Source: Bacteroidales bacterium (GTDB taxonomy: Bacteria; Bacteroidota; Bacteroidia; Bacteroidales; Lentimicrobiaceae). From it: a stretch of 32,976 bases of DNA. Both the position numbers and the translations under genes were made by a program. Below, piece by piece: positions 26,301 through 31,097 of this stretch (the first letter of the stretch is position 1; each line of letters starts with the position of its first letter). The notes below the pieces were generated by a model. The model worked only from the letters and a program-made list of their open reading frames with translations, ran no database searches and was not told the origin of the DNA. The stretch spans positions 1 through 32,976 of the forward strand of contig JAGXGB010000068.1 in NCBI GenBank assembly GCA_024636955.1. The letters run 5' to 3'.

Positions 26301-26583
26301 TGAAGCATTGTTAAACAAAATTCAAGATAGGATTATACGCAAAGAAGTTGCTTTAAAAACAGCACTACAAATTGACGACTCAATAACAGAATCTGTTTTA
26401 GACAATGGGAAACCCATAATAGACTGGCAGTTTAAAACGAATATTACAGGAAAATTACACATTGAAATTGGTGACTATTTGATTGATGAGGTAAGGGATA
26501 AATATAATGTAGATTTATCGTTTGAAGAAATGGATAAGATTGCAGAGGATTGTTTAGAAGTAGCTAAAATTCGTTACAAGTAA
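23356..26583 (+). CDS. hsdR: Type I restriction endonuclease subunit HsdR
   Basis: 1075 residues from ATG 23356 (MDTPSFKEDHIS). The frame extends upstream to a TTG at 23323, but that lies in the repeat. N-terminal PD-(D/E)xK nuclease with Asp154 (RPDLVLF) and Glu168-x-Lys170 (ECK). Then a SF2 translocase: Walker A TQGSGKS at 347-353, DEGH at 447-450 (motif II), MTGTP at 473-477 (motif III), and motif VI QAIARVNR. The C-terminal third is the helical region that docks on the M2S core. All catalytic motifs are intact, so it should translocate and cut. It is separated from hsdS by about 6.7 kb and five unrelated genes, whereas R-M genes normally adjoin. Its stop overlaps the next ATG by one base. 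Confidence 0.97.
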   Translation: MDTPSFKEDHISQIPALQMLVKLGYGYLSPAEAERLRGGKTTNVLLEDVLRKQLKEINCIRASTTKTSIFTDENIERGILALKNLPMNEGYIAASERAYNLLTLGQALEQSIDGDKKSFTLQYIDWKNIGNNVFHVTEEFSVMRSTSKEHYRPDLVLFVNGVPLCIIECKRPDMKEPLKQAISQQIRSQQEDGIRNLYVYSQILLSISCTQGLYATNSTPEKFWAKWQEKFNSDEEEQNYLTILPELKNQKLPALIKEQLFADRFKYVRQYFDALEQEYILPTIQDEYLFGLCRPERLMDIVFNFVLFDNGEKKVARYQQFFAIKKSMQRIKNVENGKRRGGVIWHTQGSGKSLTMVMLAQAIAMEPNIRNPKIVLVTDRTDLENQITNTFRKCGMFVENATTGKRLVELLESKSDAVVTTIINKFVAAVKKISKPLESHDIFVLVDEGHRTQHGIFNIEMQKTLPNACFIAMTGTPLFKKDKSTAVKFGGVIDAYTVDQAVSDKAVVPLLYEGRLALQDVNASPIDTFFGMVSEPLTDYQKADIKKKFTRYDHLNAAEQKMRMIAWDISYHFRDNWQGRTPFKGQLVCDKKINAIRYKEYLDEISIVSCEVLISSIDEREGEESAYEKSTEKENRFWKKMMDEHGNSKSYEKNIISRFKNQKDPEIIIVVDKLLTGFDEPKNMVLYITRNLQGHKLLQAIARVNRIYPDKEFGYIIDYYGVIENLDDALFLYSSFEDFDDEDLAGTLTNISDEIKKLPQIHSDLWDIFKTIANKRDAEAYQQLLKDEAIRVLFYDKLAAFAKRMKLALSSIQFHKEVEEKVINRYKEDLTMFLKLRLAVIERYSDEIDYRQYEGQIQKLIDTHITTEKIETITELVNIFDKDKFQQEVENTTGKAAKADKIASRTAKHITEKMDEDPAFYKKFSQMLRETIAEYEAKRISEAQYLSRVQEIMNNVLAHTDKEIPDQLKDRDVAKAFYGLTVEALLNKIQDRIIRKEVALKTALQIDDSITESVLDNGKPIIDWQFKTNITGKLHIEIGDYLIDEVRDKYNVDLSFEEMDKIAEDCLEVAKIRYK

Positions 26584-27278
26584 TGAAAACTGCAATACAA
26601 TTTGGCAGCAGGACAATTGATTTTCGTTTGGAGTATTCTGACAGGAGAACTCTTGGCATTACCGTAACCCCAGAAATGGAAGTTTTGGTAAAAGCACCTT
26701 TAGATACACCAATGGAAATAGTAAAAGAGAAAATCAGAAAGAAAGCACCCTGGATCTTAAAACAACAAAGCTTCTTTCTTTCCTTTCAGCCAAAGACACC
26801 TCAACGAAAATACGTGAGTGGAGAGACTCATTTGTATTTGGGCAGACAATACCGTTTAAAAATTCAAATAGGCATAGTTGAATCTGTGAAGTTAAAAGGC
26901 AAATTTATTGAAGTCACAGTAAATGAGAAGTCAAGAGTAAAACGAATATTAAATGACTGGTATTTAGAACTTGCACGGATTAAGTTCCACTTAATTGCAG
27001 CGCCTCTTATCAACAAATTCACGAAGTACAAAGTAGAACCTACCTCAATTGTGTTGCGAAACATGCCGACACGTTGGGGAAGTTGCACACCGAAAGGAAA
27101 AATCATTTTAAATCCGGAATTGATTAAAGCACCTAAAGGCTGTATTGAGTATGTAATCATCCACGAGCTTTGTCACTTAGTTCATCACAACCATACACAG
27201 AGGTTTATTGATTTGCAGACAATGGAGATGAAAGATTGGGAAAAGTGGAAAATGAAACTGGAGACACTATTAGCATGA
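26583..27278 (+). CDS. YgjP-like zinc metallopeptidase (DUF45, M48-like)
   Basis: 231 residues. The zinc-binding motif HELCH is at 194-198, followed by HHNHTQRF, and the family marker RWGSC is at 164-168. The N-terminal half is the beta-rich part typical of the YgjP/DUF45 family (TLGITVTPEMEVLVKAP, then PWILKQQ). No signal peptide; cytoplasmic. These proteins are regular companions of hsdR in type I R-M operons, and their substrate is not known. The ATG shares its A with the hsdR stop codon (TAATG), so the two are translationally coupled. Confidence 0.92.
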   Translation: MKTAIQFGSRTIDFRLEYSDRRTLGITVTPEMEVLVKAPLDTPMEIVKEKIRKKAPWILKQQSFFLSFQPKTPQRKYVSGETHLYLGRQYRLKIQIGIVESVKLKGKFIEVTVNEKSRVKRILNDWYLELARIKFHLIAAPLINKFTKYKVEPTSIVLRNMPTRWGSCTPKGKIILNPELIKAPKGCIEYVIIHELCHLVHHNHTQRFIDLQTMEMKDWEKWKMKLETLLA

Positions 27279-27851
27279 GTGGCCATCAAACAAAACAATG
27301 GTTTTATGCACCAAAAAACAGGTTTCATAGAGGTACGAATTACAGGTTCAAAGGGAAATCTTGACCTGACACCCGACAATTACGACATCCGGGAGATTAT
27401 TGCTATCCTCGAAAACGCAGAAAATTTACTTTATCCGGGTGATAAAAGAGACAGACCAAATATCAGCTATAGGATTGAAGAAGGTTCAGTTAAGCATATC
27501 TTGAAGACTTCCATTCAGTACATTATTGGTTTTAATGCTATTATAGGGCAAGTTAACCAGGTCCAAAATATTGATTTCCTTGATCTTAATACAGCAAGAG
27601 CATTTGAGAACATTCAGGACATCGCTGCGGAGCGAGATTACGTTTTCACCATAAGAACTTCTATAGATCAATCAAATGAGGTTAGAATTGACAAGACAAC
27701 CAGATATTACCGATCGGAAGCAATTTGGGCTGAAGCAGAATATGACGAGACGTATTTAAAGTCACTTCGTGACAAAGCAAAAAAATCCTGGCTTGGCGGT
27801 ATCAATCCTGATAATTGGTTAAAGGAAATTAGGGGAGGTTATGACGCATAG
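27279..27851 (+). CDS. Unidentified partner of a PIN-domain gene
   Basis: 190 residues if started at the GTG directly after the previous stop (27279); an in-frame ATG at 27306 (MHQKTGFIEV) gives 181 and may be the true start. No family is recognised. It is soluble, mixed alpha/beta, with RITGSKGNLDLTPDNYDIRE near the start and a Trp-containing tail (IWAEAEYDETYLKSL ... NWLKEIRGG). Its last 11 bases overlap the start of a truncated PIN-domain gene, so the pair was once translated together, as in PIN toxin-antitoxin or nuclease-partner modules. An ATG at 27275 overlapping the previous stop opens a 29-codon dead-end frame and is not used here. Confidence 0.75.
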   Translation: MAIKQNNGFMHQKTGFIEVRITGSKGNLDLTPDNYDIREIIAILENAENLLYPGDKRDRPNISYRIEEGSVKHILKTSIQYIIGFNAIIGQVNQVQNIDFLDLNTARAFENIQDIAAERDYVFTIRTSIDQSNEVRIDKTTRYYRSEAIWAEAEYDETYLKSLRDKAKKSWLGGINPDNWLKEIRGGYDA

Positions 27852-27987
27852 AGCTGTTTTACTGGATACTAGTTTTTTTCTTCGTTTTCTAAACGACATA
27901 GACCCTTTGTTTCATGCAATGAAACATTTGGACTGCTTGACCTTTAGAATATATTCCAGCTACGGCACTATTTTTTATATTGTTTGA
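27841..27987 (+). pseudogene. PIN-domain gene truncated after about 26 codons
   Basis: 48-codon ORF whose first 26 residues (MTHRAVLLDTSFFLRFLNDI and on to DPLFHA) have the start of a PIN nuclease: a beta strand ending in the catalytic Asp9 (LLDTSFF). PIN domains need about 130 residues and three more acidic positions. From about residue 27 the sequence (MKHLDCLTFRIYSSYG) no longer fits, and the last 20 bases run antisense through the end of the minus-strand membrane-protein gene. The gene was cut by the event that joined the locus to its right flank, probably between about 27920 and 27968. Not expected to be functional. Confidence 0.7.
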
Positions 27988-29050
27988 TTTTAGGATGGTT
28001 GCCATTTGGTTTATTCTCGTTACTATTTCTATATTCAAAACGGTTGTTAGTTGTAGTTCTTTTCTTCGTTAGCTCAATAAGTCTTAAAATAAAAGGGAAC
28101 GTCATGAAAACCAACCAGATCATTGTATATCGAGGTAAAATCTGATATTTATAATTGAGAGAATAAATTGTAACCGCATAGAGAGCACATATAATAGAAT
28201 GTCCAATAAAAATTTGATTTTCTGAATATCTGGCAAGGTGGTCTTTTATCGTTTCTTTCAGGTCTTTTTTATATTCTCCATTTCTGCTAGGTAAAAAACC
28301 CGCTACCAGTATGTAGTTCTGGGTAATATATAGCACAGAAACGCCTAAGAAAAAATATTGTAACCCAATATAAATGCTTTGAGATATGTGCTCGGTTGTT
28401 TCAATGTTTTCATTTTGATAAACACTAATGATATTATCAATTGCAAATACTAACACTATAATTGAACTCCAAATGCTTAATGTTAGTCTGACATTCTTCG
28501 AAAGTTTAAAATAAGTCAGGGCCTGAATAATAGAAAAGACTGAAAAAATTAGTACAATAGCTAATAGTGATTTTACAAAAAAATGGTCAATATAAATAAA
28601 ACCGTAGTCAATAGTCCAATAGATCAATGAAATAGATAGAAGTAAGGTAATTCCTTCAGTTACTTTCGATGTTACTTTGTCTTTGAAAGTAACTGCAGTA
28701 AATATTGAAAAAAGGAAAATGAAATAATAAGGCCAGGCTTCAATATGATTCTCGAAGTTGTATACATACTCCCTCTTACCGGGTAGGAATGAAAGTAAGC
28801 TTACGAAGTATGTTCCAATAAATGTGTAAATTACAATTTTCCAATTATCTGAGATTCTAAAACTTTCAAATAAAAGTCCTGCAAATAATGCAACCAGGCT
28901 AACCGAAAATAAGTTCCTTTCACTGGTAGAGGCTCTATAACCAATATAAACCGTCAATATAATTCCGATTACACCTATAATTATTATGGTTGGTTTTATG
29001 TTAAAACCTGCTGATCGCCTTTTTTGATTTATTCTTCTGTTTGCAGCCAA
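27968..29050 (-). CDS. Multi-pass membrane protein of unknown function
   Basis: 360 residues with about nine or ten hydrophobic helices (for example TIIIIGVIGIILTVYIGY, SVSLVALFAGLLF, SLLAIVLIFSVFSIIQ, IIVLVFAIDNIISV, MIWLVFMTFPFILRLI), a basic N-terminus (NRRINQKRR) and a hydrophilic, Asn- and Lys-rich C-terminus. No family is recognised; there are no obvious transporter or enzyme motifs. The start is the TTG at 29048-29050; no ATG lies early in the frame. Convergent with the defence operon: the 3' ends overlap by 20 bp at 27968-27987. AT-rich like the defence locus rather than like the flanking adhesins, so it may have arrived with it or in a separate event. Confidence 0.75.
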   Translation of the reverse strand: MAANRRINQKRRSAGFNIKPTIIIIGVIGIILTVYIGYRASTSERNLFSVSLVALFAGLLFESFRISDNWKIVIYTFIGTYFVSLLSFLPGKREYVYNFENHIEAWPYYFIFLFSIFTAVTFKDKVTSKVTEGITLLLSISLIYWTIDYGFIYIDHFFVKSLLAIVLIFSVFSIIQALTYFKLSKNVRLTLSIWSSIIVLVFAIDNIISVYQNENIETTEHISQSIYIGLQYFFLGVSVLYITQNYILVAGFLPSRNGEYKKDLKETIKDHLARYSENQIFIGHSIICALYAVTIYSLNYKYQILPRYTMIWLVFMTFPFILRLIELTKKRTTTNNRFEYRNSNENKPNGNHPKIKQYKK

Positions 29051-29259
29051 GGTATTCGATATTTATAAGTAAAATTATAAATTTCTGCATCACTTCAAAA
29101 AAACTTTTGATTCAGAATATTCAGTATTTGGTGGAATGAGATGATTTGGAAGAGAATATTTGCCGTTTTAGAACACCCACCACGAGGCGCCATTCTACAA
29201 AAAAACCACCCGGTCATTGGTACGAAGGAGGAACCTAACCAACGCTCTAGGCATATTTC

Positions 29260-29341
29260 GCCCTGTCAGGGCTTACAAATCGTGCTGTCATTTCATACGA
29301 TGGGTTACACCCATCGCTGACATATTCCGCCCTTTCAGGGC
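29260..29341. repeat. Composite palindromic repeat (family P2)
   Basis: Hairpins gccct-gtc-agggc (29260-29272), cgatgggt-tac-acccatcg (29298-29316) and gccct-ttc-agggc (29329-29341). Same order of stems as at 6509-6590. Confidence 0.88.
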
Positions 29342-29349
29342 TATGAAAC

Positions 29350-29469
29350 ACATTGAACCATCTTGAACTATTTGAACCCCTTAAACCCCTTGAACCCCTT
29401 AAACCATTTGAACTTGAACAACATTGAACCACATTGAACAACATTGAACAACATTGAACAACATTGAAC
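29350..29469. repeat. TTGAAC-type tandem repeats, including five attgaacaac units
   Basis: An imprecise 9-10-bp repeat with constant ttgaac (29350-29415) passes into five 10-bp units of gaacaacatt (29416-29465, one with a single change). The regular part is the reverse complement of the array at 11625-11674. Confidence 0.88.
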
Positions 29470-29531
29470 GCTTCATTAACTTTAAACACATCCACTTGTT
29501 TATATACGTCTAACCCAAAACCCTCCCTATT

Positions 29532-30512
29532 ATGAAAACACGCTTACTAAGAATATCAATAATGGTCGTTATGACCGGGCTATTCCTTACAGCCGTTGTT
29601 GGTTGTAAAAAGGACGACAATAAAGATGACGATCCACCGGTGACAGTTAAGAAATACCGGATCACAAACGTCGTGCAAACACAAGGCAGCGATGCTACAG
29701 AAACTAAGCTTGAATACAACAGCGACAATAAGCTTGTAAGTTTTACCGACTATGAAGATGGTGTGGCAGTTTATAGATCAACCTGGACCTATACCGGTAA
29801 TGAAGCTAAACTATCTGAGTCGTATTTTGAAGGAGGTCAATGGGTTGTGGGGCCGTATTATGAAACCTACACTTATTCGGGCAACCATCTTACTGAAGGC
29901 CGCGTTTACGAGAGTGAAGATGAACTTATGTACCTGGTTACCTATATATGGGATGGCGATAGGGTGACGGAAGAGAACAGGGAATATTACTACCAGGACT
30001 CGATTATGGGCAATTACTCTATGAAATACACTTATTCAGGAGCGCAGTTGACAATGGTTGAATACACTATGTTTGACCAGTTGGTGCAGAAAAAGATCAT
30101 TGAATACGCTGATGGCAAACCGGTATCCATAAAATCATATTCCGGTGAAAACATGCTGGAAGAATCAATTGAGATGCTATACGCAGGCAATTTACTGACG
30201 AAGATCAACAACTTCAATGTATCGGAGGGTGTTGTTGGCACGATCGCCTGCACCGAGGATCGCACGTACGATGATAACAATAATGCATACGTTATCAATA
30301 TGCAGTGTACCGATGAAACGCCTTTTAATTCTGCACTTACGTGGGAAGAAGGTGCGGGCAATTTAAACGACGTTATACTGGCAAATATAGGCTGGCTCAC
30401 CGCGTACTTGTTCCCCGATACATTCCCCAGTGAGTTGTTATTCACGACAAAATCACCGGTTTCACCGGGTAAACACGTAGGGACAGGTCGTGACCTGTCC
30501 ATTGTGCATTGA
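29532..30512 (+). CDS. Surface-type lipoprotein with repeat-encoded C-terminus
   Basis: 326 residues. Lipoprotein signal peptide (MKTRLLRISIMVVMTGLFLT) with lipobox AVVGC, Cys at about residue 25. The next residues, KKDDNKDDD, are an acidic stretch like the lipoprotein export signal that sends Bacteroidota lipoproteins to the outer leaflet. The body has imperfect repeats of the type LEYNSDNKLVSFTDY / YTYSGNHLTEGRVY / YTYSGAQLTMVEY, similar to YD-like or DUF4595 proteins; the exact family is uncertain. The last 11-12 residues (VGTGRDLSIVH) and the stop are encoded by a dispersed palindromic repeat (30481-30500) and its tail, so the original end has probably been replaced. Function unknown. Confidence 0.85.
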   Translation: MKTRLLRISIMVVMTGLFLTAVVGCKKDDNKDDDPPVTVKKYRITNVVQTQGSDATETKLEYNSDNKLVSFTDYEDGVAVYRSTWTYTGNEAKLSESYFEGGQWVVGPYYETYTYSGNHLTEGRVYESEDELMYLVTYIWDGDRVTEENREYYYQDSIMGNYSMKYTYSGAQLTMVEYTMFDQLVQKKIIEYADGKPVSIKSYSGENMLEESIEMLYAGNLLTKINNFNVSEGVVGTIACTEDRTYDDNNNAYVINMQCTDETPFNSALTWEEGAGNLNDVILANIGWLTAYLFPDTFPSELLFTTKSPVSPGKHVGTGRDLSIVH

Positions 30513-30592
30513 CGAAAATCATCATGACCTGTCCATTGTGCATTGACGAAAATCATCGTGACCTGTCCATTATGGATTGACGAAATATATAA
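30481..30592. repeat. Palindrome P1 variant plus 34-bp direct repeat, 3 copies
   Basis: The palindrome ggacaggtcgtgacctgtcc (30481-30500; central c changed to t relative to the other copies) runs into three 34-bp units starting tgacctgtccatt at 30491, 30525 and 30559. The third ends with attatggattg, the same tail that follows the copy at 6346. Confidence 0.88.
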
Positions 30593-30612
30593 AAATCATA
30601 ATGCCATTCATA

Positions 30613-30726
30613 CGATGGGTTTCACCCATCGTATGACATATGTCGCCCTATCAGGGCTTAAAAACCTCGTATGCCGTTCATACGATGGGTTTCACCCATC
30701 GCTGACTTATGCCGCCCTTTTAGGGC
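30613..30726. repeat. Two composite palindromic repeat units (family P2)
   Basis: Two tandem units of about 70 bp, each with cgatgggt-ttc-acccatcg (30613-30631 and 30683-30701) followed by a gccct-agggc hairpin (30645-30657 and 30714-30726). Substitutions fall in the loops while the stems stay paired. Confidence 0.88.
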
Positions 30727-30838
30727 TATGAACCACCTTGAACCATTTGAACCCTTTGAACTATTTGAACCCTTTGAACTATTTGAACCCTTTGAACTCC
30801 TTGAACCCCTTGAACCCTTTGAACACTTTGAACAAAAA
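30727..30838. repeat. TTGAAC-type degenerate tandem repeat
   Basis: About eleven units of 9-10 bp with constant ttgaac or tgaac and variable 3-4-base tails, directly after a family P2 palindrome, exactly as at 29341-29415. The pairing of the two repeat types is therefore itself repeated. Confidence 0.88.
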
Positions 30839-31033
30839 GTGAGAATCATGTAACATAATGTGAATATTCTGAAACTTTTTTTTCCTTTTTCTTCCTCTAT
30901 AAAAATATATTTTTTGAATATGTTTCACGTGCATTCGTCTGTTATTCAGATAGATATGAGAGCGCCTCGATAAGTATCAATAATTATCTTAATTTCTTCA
31001 AACATATCTGTACTGATTATGTTGTTTTTACAT

Positions 31034-31059
31034 ATTGTAGATATGCAATATTCTACAAT
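31034..31059. promoter_or_regulatory. Inverted repeat upstream of the right-hand adhesin
   Basis: attgtaga (31034-31041) and tctacaat (31052-31059) are exact complements, with further near-symmetry inside. It lies 38 bp before the proposed start. A second inverted repeat, aactttg-gggg-caaagtt (31094-31111), overlaps that start. Either could be an operator or RNA hairpin; no known riboswitch is recognised. Confidence 0.4.
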
Positions 31060-31097
31060 TGTTAACGCGAGTATTCAACTAACGGAAAGGCACAACT

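Larger units (their letters stand above)
29051..29531. other. Gene-free repeat-rich spacer
   Basis: 481 bp. 29051-29245 is AT-rich and would hold the promoter of the minus-strand membrane protein; no full consensus match was found. From 29246 on it is a composite palindromic repeat followed by TTGAAC-rich tandem repeats up to 29470, then about 60 bp of leader for the lipoprotein gene. Confidence 0.8.
30513..31097. other. Gene-free repeat-rich spacer before the right-hand adhesin
   Basis: 585 bp containing 34-bp repeats, composite palindromes and TTGAAC repeats to about 30838, then 30840-31033, an AT-rich stretch with no recognised element, and an inverted repeat at 31034-31059. No credible protein; short frames here are built of repeats. 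Confidence 0.8.

Noticed and set aside
30513..30853. Short ORFs on both strands giving PFEPFELFEP-like and SSKGSNSSKG-like text
   Set aside because: Direct translation of the TTGAAC tandem repeat and composite palindromes.
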